Assembly: GCA_014773175.1 (NCBI GenBank)
Contig: VXCM01000425.1
Coordinates: forward strand, 248,001-312,000
Direction of reading: 5' to 3'
DNA from: Lucifuga dentata
Taxonomy: Eukaryota; Chordata; Actinopteri; Ophidiiformes; Bythitidae
DNA length: 64,000 nucleotides
In this document: positions 1 through 11,900 of the stretch, in pieces
Layout of the letters: every line of letters begins with the position of its first letter
Position numbering within the stretch: position 1 is the stretch's first letter
The notes under the pieces: model-generated
Told to the model about the DNA's origin: nothing
What the model saw: the letters and a program-made list of their open reading frames with translations, nothing else
Database searches by the model: none
Program-made: the position numbers and the translations under genes

Positions 1-162
1 CTGTGTTTCTGAAGCTCTGGGTGGAGGTGGAGTAGTAGGGTGGTGTGTCAAAAGTGTTAACCTGTAGACAGGCTACTACATCCTGGGGTTCAGGTAGACG
101 CTGGACCATCGGTCTGTTGACGTTTCCTGCTGGGTTCCTTCTGATGGGGGAAGTCTCAGTGC
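1..162 (-). CDS. tyrp1: tyrp1 coding exon 4 (cut by window edge)
   Basis: The exon begins after CTCCTCAG (AG at 163-164 on the minus strand) and completes Gly295. It then reads [23 protein letters not shown] and FDTPPYY, which align with human TYRP1 around residue 300. It is open to base 1, where the window ends after SFRNT plus one base, so the true exon end is not visible. The plus-strand open frame at 45-227 is only its antisense shadow. Confidence 0.92.
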
Positions 163-3100
163 CTGAGGAGATGGGAAGAAAACTGGATGTAGCACTGCAA
201 TGCAACTTCTTTCCACTTGAAAACTAAAACAATATGAATTTTAAACTCATCATCTGTTGTCGTTCTTATGGAAATGGGAGCAAACGTGCCTGACAGAGTG
301 GGTTTTTTTGTGTTTTCATGCAGTGGCTAAACAGTATTATTGTCATTTTCTCCACAAAGACTGACAAAATAACTTATTTGCAGACTTTCAGAACAATATC
401 TAAGCCTACAGCTCTACGAGTGGCCTCTAGAGGCTGCAATATTTATTACACCCTGTAACGTGTAAATATTGGATGGTATCATTTTGCTGTTTTATTATTA
501 GGGCTGAAAATGTGAAGTTTGTCCAGAGGGTGATGCTGTAATAAAAGCCACAGCCTCGTTCAGATCACAAGGATTCTGTGGGTTCAGTTCTTTTGGAATT
601 ATAAATGCTGTGTAAATTTCAAGGCAATTTTTCAATCTCATGTGCAAAGTTTTGGTCAGAAGGAAAGCTGATTTAATGTCCAAACAGGAAAGGGCTCTTC
701 CCCTGAGGGGCATGAATCTATCTAATCTCATCCATCCAACAGACTTTAAAATTTGTTGTATACAAGTAGGTATTTTAGCAGGATAACCACATGAAAAAAA
801 AGGTCCATGATTACCAAAACATTTATATCTTGTATTTATCTTTGGACCATGAATATCCAGGTAAATCTAATCATTTAGTTTCCTTTAGTTTCCACAGTAT
901 GGGTCAAGGGGAAAATCTGGCCTGACAGTGGCACTGGATTAAAGGTCAGTAGGTCATTAAAGAAAGGGGGGGTTCCTTCCTAGTTGACCATGAATATACA
1001 ACACACCAAATTTCATGCAAATCTGGTCTGCAGCTGTCAGGATATCCTACTTTGAAACCAAAGTGACCAAAAACGTTGGGATACTTTTGTTTGACATCAG
1101 CACAGGATCACTGTAATATTGGAAAAGCGGAGTGTTAGCCACGTTCAAGTGTAATAGTCTTACCGTTACAGATGGTTCCCAGTGTGTCGTAGTCTTCCAC
1201 ACTCTCACAGATAACCCTCCACTGGGAAAAGATAGAGTTGGAGCTCAGGGAATTCATGTCAAAGCTGCTTCTGGCTCCCATCAGGTCATCTGTGCAGATG
1301 TCACACATGCTTCCACCGATGGCAAAATTCCAGTAGGGCAAAGCAAAAGATGGATCTTGCAGCATGTCCTGGTTGAAAGGACAGTGAAGATAGTTTTCTG
1401 AAGTCTGAATCTAGAGAATCACTTTAACTGTAGACAGATAGGGCTTTTTTCACAAAGCTACTAACAGTTAAGAGACAAAAATGTATTTATTTCCCTCTAG
1501 GCAACATCTAAGTGTCCATAAACTCCAATTTATTAAACAGTTTAAAGCACAGAACGAACTGACTATCATATTCATATTCACACGCACACACACAAACCAT
1601 GTTTTGTTCTGAAGTCAATGTCTAACAATATCTATAAATTTAGCGAGCCTGAATAAATTTGCAATAAATGAGAATAGCTTCTTTAGGAACAATAATTTCA
1701 GGGACTATAATCACTTTAAATGCAATATACAATATGTCACGACGAAGAGAAAACAAGTAACGGCCAACAGGCGTCATGCTGCGCTGATCAAATCCAAGCT
1801 CAAGCCATAAAACACTTAAAATCACATTTTGTGCGGTGTTTGCTTATTAAGGCATGAAATTGAGTCGTCAATTATGATTTCCTCGCCAATACAGCTGTGG
1901 GAAAAGGCACAAGCAAAACAAACACGGAAAACTGGCTTGATGTATTCATCTGTATTGGCAAAATGGGAAAACAGTTGTGATAATCCTCAGCCAACCAATT
2001 ACCACAAATAAAAGCAGTTCTTGTCTCTTATAACACCATATTAATATCAGCTATGTATGGAATTATTTTAGAAAAAGTTTTGTCAGTTTAAATAAAGCTA
2101 ATTATATATATTTGTCTGACATAAGGTTTTGCATTGTGATATGAAAACCACTGTTGGGTGGTTATTACTCAGCTTATTTAAAAGCTGCACTGCTTGGTGC
2201 TCCAGAGAAAATGTTTTACCACTTTCATTGTCGCACCTCTTTGTGGAAATCATCTCACCTGCATGTCTCGCTCCAGCTGCAGCAGATGGTACCTGTGCCA
2301 GGTGAGAAACCCAGGCCCTTCATGTGAGAAATCCACCCCTCCAAAACTGGCCTGTCCTGCACCCAGGAAGGTCTTGCTGACCGAGTAATAGTGGGACCAC
2401 ACAAAGTAATTATAGATGGTGATGTTTTCAAACTGCGTGGAGTTCCCGTCGGGCCCAAAGATCTCTGAGTAGTGCCGCGTGGTGATCACCAGGTCAGGGT
2501 GTATCGTGCGCTTGGCTTGGTCCAGCGAGTTCACAAAGGCCCGTTTCTCATCTGCACTGAGCAGCATCACGTTCTTCCTCACTGGGGGATTAGTGGAGAA
2601 AAATGAGATTAGCTCAGCCAGTCATGCATTCATATGAGCTCAGTTTGAAACAACAGGAAAGTACAGGTGTGTTATTAGAGCCAAAGTTACAATATGAGAC
2701 ATGCATTGAGTCAAATACTGAAGACTGTAGTTACTAGTTACAGATTAAGAGATAAACTGGTAAAACAGGTAAAAACCTTGTGTCTCAGACTTGTTTCTGT
2801 TTAATGGCCCAAATATATAATCCCAGGAGCTTTAGAAAGGGAAAGAAGCCAGAGAATTCACTCCATTGTAGAGGAGCCAGTAATTTAACTGACCTGAAAG
2901 CATAAAAATCTCCAAAACAGAAATGCACAAACGCACATAACACCTAAAAATTTTCAGGAGGGAAAAAAATTTCTATCTCCAATTTTGGGGATTTGCATTA
3001 TTGATACATTACAACTACATAATGCATCTGTAATTTAATATTCTGACAGGTACTATTGCTCACAGTGAGTACTTTAAATTTTAATGCAGGACCATTACTT

Positions 3101-3819
3101 TAAATGAATTGTTTTTCCATCAACTCATAATCTATTGATTTTGTAAATAAATTACTTTTTAATGAGATATGCTGTAACTATTTCAAACCACATTCCAATT
3201 TTGACTTGTTTATTGGGCCACTAATTTTTACTAATTTGGTTAATTTTGTCAGAAAAACACACAAAATTATCCAATTTGATGCTATTGATAGAGCATAAAA
3301 TTGCTTTATTTGGGTAAGGAGGTGGCCTAACCAGCAGCATCCACTCTTCTGAAGTGTCTATGAGCACGACACTGATTCCCTGTAACTGTGACTAGCTGAC
3401 TTTAGTATCTATGAGAAGAATCTGATTAATATAATTCATATTGCATATGAATAACAGGACTCACCAACTGAGACTGGCTGGTCACAGTTGATGCCGGTCC
3501 ATCCGTGTCTGCAGCGGCCGCAGTTATATCCGCTGAAGTTTCCGTTGCACTGGCAGGTGCGACTGAAGAAGCGGATAGGCCACCGTTCACGATCATCGCG
3601 CCCGTCGTGTGGGTACTGAGGGCCGTGCGGGCGCGCATCCACCGTGATCGACGCGCACTGTCCGCGTCCCGAGCTGGTTCCGCACTGGTCGTTATCGAGG
3701 CCAGTCAGGGACGGACAGCACTCTCCGCGCCTCAGCCCCTCTGGTGTCACACACTCTCGGGGGAACTGAGCGCGCACGGCCGCCGTGCCCACGAGAACCA
3801 AGAGGCAGCACCGCCACAT
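1..3819 (-). CDS. tyrp1: Tyrosinase-related protein 1, 5' four exons (partial)
   Basis: Melanosomal membrane glycoprotein of the tyrosinase family, acting in eumelanin synthesis and in stabilising tyrosinase. Joining 3819-3465, 2581-2259, 1368-1164 and 162-1 gives an uninterrupted frame of 348 codons plus one base. Residues 1-17 form a signal peptide ([10 protein letters not shown] start) followed by mature QFPREC. A cysteine-rich EGF-like region covers about residues 28-112. The copper-A site is visible as His182 (WSHYYSV), His205 (FSHEGP) and His214 (WHRYHLL). Possible N-glycosylation sequons are N94 (NFS), N165 (NST), N171 (NIT) and N294 (NGT). [23 protein letters not shown] and RRNPAGN are closer to remembered TYRP1 than to DCT or tyrosinase. 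The copper-B site, transmembrane helix and tail lie past the window edge. No frameshift or stop is seen, so the gene looks functional. The a/b paralogue is not resolvable here. Confidence 0.96.
163..1163 (-). other. tyrp1: tyrp1 intron 3
   Basis: A GTAAG...AG intron of 1001 bases. It is AT-rich and I see no exon or recognisable transposon inside. The open frame at 498-731 on the minus strand has no family resemblance. Confidence 0.9.
1164..1368 (-). CDS. tyrp1: tyrp1 coding exon 3
   Basis: This 205-base exon encodes residues 227-294 and the first base of Gly295. It holds ALPYWNFA and the [10 protein letters not shown] block of the tyrosinase fold, then [10 protein letters not shown]. The acceptor is TTTCAACCAG and the donor GTAAG. 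It begins at a codon boundary and ends after one base, matching exon 4. Confidence 0.95.
1369..2258 (-). other. tyrp1: tyrp1 intron 2
   Basis: A GTGAGA...CAG intron of 890 bases. It contains only a short CA-rich stretch near 1580-1595 and no gene-like frame. Confidence 0.9.
2259..2581 (-). CDS. tyrp1: tyrp1 coding exon 2 (copper-A domain)
   Basis: This 323-base exon encodes residues 119-226. It carries all three copper-A histidines and the long conserved stretch from AKRTIHPD through ERDMQ. The acceptor is a C-rich tract ending in AG (2582-2583) and the donor is GTGAGA (2258-2253). Entry is in phase 1 and exit in phase 0, which fits both neighbours. Confidence 0.95.
2582..3464 (-). other. 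tyrp1: tyrp1 intron 1
   Basis: A GTGAGT...CAG intron of 883 bases, AT-rich, with no visible repeat or exon. Confidence 0.9.
3465..3819 (-). CDS. tyrp1: tyrp1 coding exon 1
   Basis: This exon encodes residues 1-118 plus the first base of codon 119. The ATG at 3819-3817 is the first ATG in the frame: the frame stays open upstream through a GTG at 3849, but that is not a credible eukaryotic start, and an in-frame TGA lies further upstream. The chosen start gives a normal 17-residue signal peptide. The donor GTGAGT begins at 3464. The exon is much richer in GC and CpG than its surroundings. Confidence 0.94.
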
Positions 3820-4130
3820 CTCCAAAATCCTGCTGCAAAATTTACGCACGACTCCCGCGGATTTACAGTCAAACTTACTTCCAAAATTTAACGTTCAAAC
3901 AATCCAAAAATTATCCAAAAATCAGCATCACATCAGGGATAAACTTTCTCCGTCAAGTGAAAGTGGACAAAACCTCAAATCTAACGCGACCAGGGCCCTA
4001 CTTCCAATCCACTCACACCCCTGAGCCCACCACATCAAATACCGGATTAGCGCATGACCACCAGGATTTCTGACTCCCGCGTGATCCCATCACAAAACAC
4101 CATATTTCCTAGAGGATGAAAAAAAAAAAA
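3820..4130 (-). promoter_or_regulatory. tyrp1: tyrp1 5' UTR and proximal promoter region (inferred)
   Basis: This is the sequence directly upstream of the tyrp1 ATG. I see no strong TATA box. On the minus strand there is an ATTGG (inverted CCAAT) near 4000. An M-box-like site lies at 4049-4059. TTTTGCAG just before the coding frame could be a 5' UTR splice acceptor, so a non-coding first exon cannot be excluded. The transcription start is not determinable from sequence alone. Confidence 0.45.
4049..4059 (-). promoter_or_regulatory. M-box-like site upstream of tyrp1
   Basis: The minus strand reads GGTCATGCGCT, which matches 9 of 11 positions of the M-box AGTCATGTGCT found in mammalian pigment-gene promoters. 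The E-box core is CATGCG rather than CATGTG, which should weaken MITF binding. It lies about 230 bp upstream of the ATG, a plausible place for a promoter element. Confidence 0.25.
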
Positions 4131-4837
4131 AGTAGTGAGCCATTCATGCATTCCTCTGAAACTCACTGAATTCACAATGAATTGAGCAAGTCACATTGTT
4201 TCATATTAAAAACGAATTATTGTCGAGTCCATAAACTTTAATGAGTCTTACATTGGCTAAACACCTTATGAGCACAGCATGAAAATTAATTTGCTCTTAT
4301 AGATCTTGAATATGGGGCCCCTGGCACACTTGTAGATGTTTGTGTTCATAAAATAATAAAATGGGTCAAAATAAAATGAATGGGTCACTAAACATGCATT
4401 ATTTAGAATATGGTGGCGTGTATTAAACCCATTCTTTCCACTGGGTTTAAAGCCAAAATCGACTTAAATAAGCCTCTGAGGTTCATGCCTCTGTTAAAAT
4501 GGACATACTTCAGGTCATTTGACTCAGGAGGGCCCCCGTCACTCCACCATCACGCCCTGATCCCATCTTTTACCTCTGTGAGCACCAAGAATCCCAAGGC
4601 TGTTTCTGCTCGCCACCAGCAGCACACGAGACTTGGACGAATGAAGAGTCTATTCAGCATGAACAAAGACTTTTAGATATGCAGAATTCCTGGTATTATG
4701 TCTATTTCCAAATTATTTTGCACTTTTGATTGACTGTGCAGAGTCCATGATGTGTCTTTATACTCGCTGGAATGAAATTGCTTCTAAAACAGTGTGAGCC
4801 CACACTTAAATGAGGAAAAAGGAAGGTTGAAGGCAGA

Positions 4838-4915
4838 GGTGGAAAGTGTACATTTACTCAGTTGAGGTGCTGATACTCAGTATTTCTATTTCAGTTGACT
4901 TTCTATCCAACATGA
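4838..4915 (+). repeat. Fragment of ACTT-rich teleost interspersed repeat
   Basis: The start GAGGTGGAAAGT, followed by ACATTTACTCAGTTGAGGTGC and AGTATTTCTATTT, resembles the repeat common in percomorph genomes whose units read like GTGGAAAGTAACTAAGTACATT. Related fragments occur at 13860, 18327 and 39125. The family name is not certain. Confidence 0.5.
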
Positions 4916-5726
4916 GATGAGCTCATTTAATTGTTTCTTTACTTCCATCCTTCCTTATTTTCTCATTTCTTTTCCCCTGTCCTTCCTTTCCTGTGCTTTT
5001 TTCTGTATATTTTCAACCATTTTCCATATTTTATCCACTCCTTACATTCGTCCAAACTGCCCTCTGTCCCTCCTTCCCTTTTTAAACTGACCTCAAGCCA
5101 CAAAATTCCCCAAAACTGGAGATACAAGGTTTTAACATGAAACTCTATTTACTTACTACTTTACTTATTACTTTTTAATAAACTGCCTGTGCGACATTCC
5201 TATCTCTAATCATTCTCCAGCCATATTGTTTGTATACTTCACTGCACATAAAGAAATGAAGTGGAAATGAAATAAAATAAAGCATTTTGATTAGTTCATG
5301 ACGATACCGTGGAAAAAAATCTAATTAAAACCTCAAGGCAGTTTTATGAGTCTCACAGTTACATTCCTATCATATGCTGCAAGCGTTGCGTTGAGTTGCA
5401 CAAAGAACACTGGGCATAAACAATAATAGATTTCTTGCATTAATTGTGAGAAATTATTTTATAAGAGCTTCACTATTCTCAAGGGGATCAACTCCGACTA
5501 ATCAGCAAGCAAATGCTTCACATATTCACTCAGCAATGATGGTGGGGCAAAAACAGCAGAGGAGGAAAGTTCAATGTCAGATTTGCTTTAAATAACATGT
5601 CTGGCTGCTCAAAGTATCAGCAGCAAGAAAAGAGTGAAGTATAGCAAATATCAGTCATCTGTAAAGATGTGGAAAAAAAACATAATATAACGTTAAAAAA
5701 AATACAAATAATTCAGTTGGAAAATA

Positions 5727-5734
5727 CACATGTG
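5727..5734. promoter_or_regulatory. E-box CACATGTG (candidate MITF/TFE site)
   Basis: A perfect palindromic CACATGTG about 1.9 kb upstream of the tyrp1 ATG. This is a preferred site of MITF/TFE/USF bHLH-zip factors. Its pairing with a second copy 89 bp away makes chance less likely. Function is inferred. Confidence 0.4.
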
Positions 5735-5815
5735 GATTCATGGCTATTCACAGTAGTTTTCAGAGAACTGACATTGTTTTTTACAGAATGAAAAGGCAAA
5801 GATTCTTAACCCAGT

Positions 5816-5823
5816 CACATGTG
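5816..5823. promoter_or_regulatory. E-box TCACATGTG (candidate MITF/TFE site)
   Basis: The second CACATGTG, preceded by T, approximates the extended MITF consensus TCACATGTGA except at its last base. It sits about 2.0 kb upstream of the tyrp1 ATG. Confidence 0.42.
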
Positions 5824-6628
5824 TTTCACGTTGCTTATCAGAATACCAGTCCGCATGTTTCCTCTCATAATTGGGGTGTGACAATGAGGATTACACAAAG
5901 CTAGCACTAAGCTCATTCTCATGCACTACATTTTAAAAAATACAGCTACATTCCTTGTGTTTGCGAGGGCCCATGGTCTCCTTGACAACCAGCAGGAGGC
6001 TTATCAGAGTGTCGAGACTTTAAGGTTGTTACGAATGTTTAAACATCTTTCATCTTCAGTCTCGATTCATTTGATAAAATCTGATAATCAGCTGCTGCGA
6101 TCAGTCATTAGACCTTAATAGTCTTATGCAGGCCTTAAACGAATTATGATTCATAATCCTAATGGATTTATAGGAGGTATTGAATAATTTAAGTGCTATT
6201 GACCTGAAAATGCATCGTAGTGATTTAAAGGTCAACTTTCCAGAGAGGGAGCCAGATATTTACTGACTGTCTCTTGATGAAGTCTGTGAGAAGCTTTTAT
6301 GCTTATCATTCCTCTGCCAAATTTCAAGACCGTTCGCTCTGGGCCGTAAATGTGTCAGATAGTTGTACATTAATATGATATACAGCTATTACAAACTTAT
6401 TATGATTGGCCCTAGATAGAGTGAGATAGGCAAATGCAATAAAAAAAACAAACAAAACAAAAAAAAAACAGTTTTGTTTGTTGTCATAGGGGAATTCAGC
6501 TCAAAAAAGCTCATTTTGTGGCATAGGTTAAGTCAAAAAGGTCAAAGGTCAAGTCTTTTTTGTGATAATCTAATGGCTCACACATAAATGCACATGTAGC
6601 TGCAAAGATAAAATGCTGTCCTGTTTTC

Positions 6629-6660
6629 TTTTTTTTTTTTTTTNTTTTTTTTTTTTTTTT
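6629..6660. repeat. Poly-T run interrupted by a single N
   Basis: T-only except for one N at 6644. This is probably a homopolymer whose length the assembler could not resolve. Confidence 0.9.
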
Positions 6661-6786
6661 AGTTTTTTATGGGGGAAATCTACTACTGGTTCCATGTCCT
6701 TCACATACTGTACATCCCGTGACCAAGCAGCCAGCCAACCTCTCCTTCATCCCTCCATCCTCCCAGCTCCTCTCCACTGTGCGCTC

Positions 6787-6795
6787 GTGTGTGTG

Positions 6796-6829
<34 letters not shown>
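6787..6829 (+). repeat. (GT)n microsatellite
   Basis: About 21 dinucleotide units with one CA interruption near 6796. Confidence 0.95.
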
Positions 6830-6830
<1 letters not shown>

Positions 6831-8522
6831 ATGAATAAACCTTGGGTAGGACAGGAATCATGTGAGAAGATGTGACTCGGGCTTAACGGTAATCCTTGCC
6901 TTTGGTCAAAATGGTACAGTGGGAGTCATTAGGGAGCTATGAATGAGCTGTTCATATGACTGTTCTGCTCTCTTCTCATCCTTCCTTTAATGCAACTGTT
7001 GGTTGTCCTCTTTCTCTTCAGTCTATCTACACACCTCAAATTTGGTCTCATCCTCTGCTTTTCATCGTGCTCATTCATGTCTTCTAGCATAAAGTCCAAA
7101 ACAGGAGAATGTGGCTAAAGTTAAAATTAATTCTATTTTTGGAGTATGAAACTGAACTCTCCATAGTATAAATTCAATTTCAGTCTGCTTTTTGATACCA
7201 TGTTCCAAATCATCTAAAAGTAAATCCTCCACAAACTAAATGTTTTATTATGTATTTATTTCATTATGTAAATACTATCAAAACCCAAAAATATGAGTTT
7301 TGCACACAGTTGGCTTGTCTTATTGAGCTGAAAGTGAATGGAGGCATTTGTTTGGAACCGCCTGCTTAAGGAAGGAACCAGGCTCATGACTGAAGCCCTG
7401 GGGGTGTGGGCTGGTGTGAGTGTATGTGTGTGTGAGAGAGAGGGGTGGGGGTCTTATCTCCTTGTCCATCCTGCACCCTCTATGTTGTTATCTTGTCTCT
7501 TAAATTTATTATCCTAAAACTGCCAGCAGTGAAAGTGATACTTAAAATAGCCACTAGGAGACAATTAACACCAGGTGCTGTGTAAAGGTGTGTGTCCTTG
7601 TACATCAAGGCCTTTTGGGAAATTAGGATTGATCAGAACATTTGGTGATTGTTTTATGGAGGTGAAAATTATATTCCAAATATGAATTTCTCATCAAAAT
7701 AAATCCCAATTTTATAATTTTGCCAGCAGCAGAAATTTTATGCCTCCCCTGTCTGCAACTCAAATGAAATTCTAAGAATAACGTCAACGCTGTGACACTG
7801 AGGTACTGCAGACATTCATATATGTGTAATGGTTTTGAATATTGTATTTATGCTGAAAAGAAATCAGTCTGCATCCTTGAATAGAAAGAAAACACATCAC
7901 TAAGTTTAAACTACAACTGGCAACAGAATAAAAAATAAGCAGGGGATTAAGAGAATGCACATTATTGGAAAAAGATATAATATGTCTATGTTTTGAAAAA
8001 AAAACAGTAGAGAGCTTTCAACAATAAAATAATTAATTCTCACAAAGCCTTTTTTCTGTTATAAGCATAAGACAAATTCATCAGAAATGAGTTTTCTGAG
8101 GTTAACAGGGTGACAGGAGGGTTATATGAGATGAGATAATTGTAATAAATGTAAATATATGTGAGTTATGAACAGCTGGTGGTTAAAAAGAGGATACATA
8201 ATATATGTAACATACAGCATTATAACCAAGCCAACCACTGACTTAAAGTGGAGCTGCACAATGTAGATGTAATACAGTCATCTAACCAGCAGAGGGCAGT
8301 GGTAGCTCATGTAAAGATCTGGACAAAGACGCAGTCACAACAATCCTGGGTGGAGATTTACAGTTTTCACAGAGTAGAGAGAAAGTTATATTTGTATTCA
8401 TGTCCTGAATTAAACACTTTTCCTTCATTCTGATCCTTAATTCCCTTCAAATTTGTTTTTTTCTTTATGTCCATCTCTTTTTCTTTTCTATTTAACCTTT
8501 TCTTTCCTTCTGCTTTGTCTGT

Positions 8523-8559
8523 CCTTCCTTCCTTCCTTCCTTCCTTCCTTCCTTTCCTT
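8523..8559 (+). repeat. (CCTT)n microsatellite
   Basis: A tetranucleotide run of about eight units inside a longer pyrimidine-rich tract that starts near 8450. Confidence 0.9.
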
Positions 8560-11500
8560 AAAGTGATGTGATAATAAAGCTAAACGCTATTTCATGTGCA
8601 CTGTGGGCTTTATTTATTGAACAGTGGAGAGCAAGACAGGAGATGGGATGACATGTAAAAATACCCAATCAGAACTTAACCAGGGATGTTGTGATGTGAC
8701 AAAGATTGTAACTGATGGTACTACAAATTCTACTTATATAAAAGTTTAACTACTTCTACCACTGGTTTTAGTTTCAGGACAAATGAGTGAGAAACAGAAG
8801 CATGAGAAATAAGTCTGACGGAAGGTAAAACCGTTTCTCGCACTATCCACTCCAGAACTTTCAGCTACTACTTCACATCGGCTTGCAGAAATTCTGAATA
8901 AGCTTTTTAAGTATGTGAAAAAGAGAGAACTTCATTTGTTCTGCAAGGGACCGTCTCAGAATGTAGTGCCAGCTCTAGGTAGAATGACATGCTGATGAAT
9001 AGCAGGAGTTAGTCCATCCAGTGAGGGCCAGCATGAATATTGGGATACTGTCTACTTAGCACATGCACCAGCATCTTAAATCTGCTGCTTTCCAATACCA
9101 AAGCACTTCAGGTGATTTACATAGCAATAATTTAAATGGCAGAGGTGCCATGACTGGGCGTTAGCAATAAAACACAGAGATCTACTGCCCAGACTGCTGC
9201 TACCACTTGATTGCTTTTTAACAGTCATTAGTCTAGCAGGAGCCTTTTGAAAGGGTGTAATTTTTTGGTCAACACTTTGCTCTGTTTCATAGATTTTTCA
9301 GCAGTATAAAAATGAGGGAGGATATTGATAAGTGAAATGGGAGAGGTGATAAGCAGACAGTTGTGGTAATTAGTGAGGAATACTACTGTTGCTCCGTGAT
9401 GTAGCGGGAAGCAGCTGGGTTGGAAGGTTGTGCAAGTCTCAGCCAATTAAACTGCAGGATAGAACAGAATGATGATGGGGGTACAGTTTATACTGCAGCC
9501 TCTCACTCAGTGCACAGTATTGCTGAAGAAAAAAAAAAAAAACANAAAAAAAAAAAAAACACTTAATAAAGCTCTGCTGGGAATGGAAAAGAGTACAAAA
9601 AGGGAAAGGAACTTGCTCATGGAAAATAAAGAACAATAACTTGAATATTGTGCAGTTTGGAGATACAGACAGATGCAATTCTAGTTTGCACAATTATACT
9701 TCATTGTCAGATGGAAATATTGTGATTTTTATTTCATGTAATCTGTGTAATGGCTATAGTTACTAATTACGTTAAAGATAAAGACGTCATCTGGCATCAC
9801 ATGGACTAGCTAACTATTAAAATACGACTTACATATTAGCATAATCAACAATTTCACACTCTCAAAAAGCCCATTTTGATTGAGTGCTTTAATCTTAAGC
9901 ACATTTTGTTGCTGCCAACCATTCCACACTGTTAACGTTTGAATGCAGGAGTTTTAGTTCTAATAGAGCATTTCTACATTCAACAGAGAATTAACACTCA
10001 ACCCTGCAGCTTAATCCTCATTTAGTTCACTGTTTTTGTTTTACTGCAGCACATTTACAGCGTGGTCTAGTCTGACGTGCTCTCATCAGCCCCATTTCCA
10101 GCTGTGTAGAGAAGCTGGTTCCATAAGAAAAAAGCTGTGAAATGCCAACTACATGCTTCATGTCCAGATCAAACGACAGATAAGCAATGTTAATGACTAG
10201 TTTTTGAGGAAAGTCGAGCATCTAATAAGCTTTAACAACCAGATGGCTCTCTCAGAGTTGGTGGAGATCAGACTAGAGCTAAAAGGAGAGTGAATATTGG
10301 ACTTGAATTCATTACATGGCCAGAAATGTGACTCCAGTGGGTTGTTAATGTTGCCACGTCTGCGAAGGGCATAATACTTCAAGGCTGTATGTGAGACAAT
10401 CTTTTGGAGGTGCCAAAGCTTGATTAAGCAGCTTTAAGTTAAAAATCAGAATGCATTTCAGGCTCCACTAATGAACGTATTCAACTAAATTTGAAAACTG
10501 AATGTAATAATAATATCATTATTAAGGAAATCTCAAGGCTATTCTGTCTGCCATATTATGTTTTATTTGACAATTTTAGCAATGTCTGCACTTACTTTTC
10601 CCAAACAAATTCACAGTATTTCTGTGCCACAAATATAACTCATTCTTACATCATGTGGAAATGTGTTCACCTTGCACCATCTTTCCTCAAACTGCTGGTC
10701 GCACTATTCCCTCATTAGGTGTCCCTTCACATGTTGCTTCCCCGAGGCACCATCCTAAAGCCCTCATCACCACGAACATCCAGGGATTGGGAGGCAGAGA
10801 GAGCAGATCAAAGGCATGGGGCAAAGCTTTGTAAATTCCCTTATCTCGATTCCACTGAGACATTTCTGGACAGATGGCTGCACAAAGTGCCACAATGTTT
10901 AAACAATGTTCTCCAGGAAATTTTTAGATTGTCTGCCAGAGAGAGAGAGAGAGAGAGAAAATGGGATGATGTAGGTATTGTATATGCTGTTATTCAGAGT
11001 AAATACAGCAGGTCATTTTCAGAGTCTTTGAGATGGCGGCCTGTGATTAAGATACATGAGCAATATGATCATGACTATTTCTACTGACTACAGTCACATC
11101 TGAGATCTGCGTGTCTTGTGATTAAAAGTTCTGTGAGTGTTACAAAAGGTCCCAGTCGTTATAAATTGCGCTGGCAATCTGTTCCCACACTGAATAAACT
11201 TACACCCATAGAAGTGTGATTGCTAACTTCAAGTTCTCTTAGCAACTGGAGGAAATTAATTCAGAACTTTGCGATCTGCTTACGCAACATCTCATTGCTT
11301 GATGGAAACTCTGCGACTATGAAACACAAAAGAAACACAAACTTTCTCTGCAACCTCACAGGCCACATTATGGATCAAATGCTTGATGAGGGTGAAAATT
11401 GACAATTAGTAAGCTTGGGGATGTCCGCCCAGTCATAGCACAACAATCTAAACTCAAAGAAAACATAAGAGCTCACCATTCTGTGATGTTTTATTTACCA

Positions 11501-11639
11501 GCATTCTCAGAACCATCAAAGAAATGCTCACGTCTGAACTGGACAAAGCAAAAAAATTCTGCACACTCACTTTCACAAATCCGCCTTCCTGCACATTTGT
11601 TTTCCCTTTAACACTCCCAGATGAGATGACGTTCTAGCA
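8560..11639. other. Non-coding stretch
   Basis: No gene is recognised. It contains an A-run with an N at 9545 and a (GA)n run at 10939-10957. The open frames on both strands (for example 10719-11087) are AT-rich and cross simple repeats. Confidence 0.65.
10939..10957 (+). repeat. (GA)n microsatellite
   Basis: Nine or ten GA units. Confidence 0.9.
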
Positions 11640-11900
11640 AATGTGACTCACCTGCCACGGTCTCACGGCACCTCGCTTGGGTGGCAAGTCATTTATTAGC
11701 ACTCCATTATGTCACATAACCAAATGTATTTCATTTGTTATGCGTGCTGGGGTGACGGCGCTGGAAACATTCTTGCTAATTTAATGCCTATTGAGACAGA
11801 AAATTGGATCTACTTCAGGGAGCCGTGATGAGTGTTGTGATGCTGGAGCTGCCAATTTCTGCCTGAGATTAATTAAAACAAAATTTCCATGGGACCTGTG
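11640..11900. promoter_or_regulatory. Possible conserved non-coding element
   Basis: This is repeat-free, compositionally balanced DNA with several homeodomain-like ATTA/TAAT cores and a GTGACTCA AP-1-like site at its left end. It looks unlike the surrounding low-complexity DNA. No cross-species comparison was possible. Confidence 0.2.

Larger units (their letters stand above)
4131..8520. other. Non-coding stretch upstream of tyrp1
   Basis: I find no gene. The stretch holds the ACTT-rich fragment (4838-4915), two E-boxes, a T-run with an N (6629-6660) and a GT microsatellite (6787-6829). A pyrimidine-rich tract runs from about 4930 to 5100. The open frames are short, low in complexity and unlike any family I know. 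Confidence 0.7.

Noticed and set aside
3820..3849. Extended tyrp1 start at 3849
   Set aside because: The codon there is GTG, not ATG. The ATG at 3819 gives a proper signal peptide.
3505..3891. 128-codon plus-strand open frame
   Set aside because: Antisense of the GC-rich tyrp1 exon 1; alanine-rich composition follows from the codon usage on the other strand.
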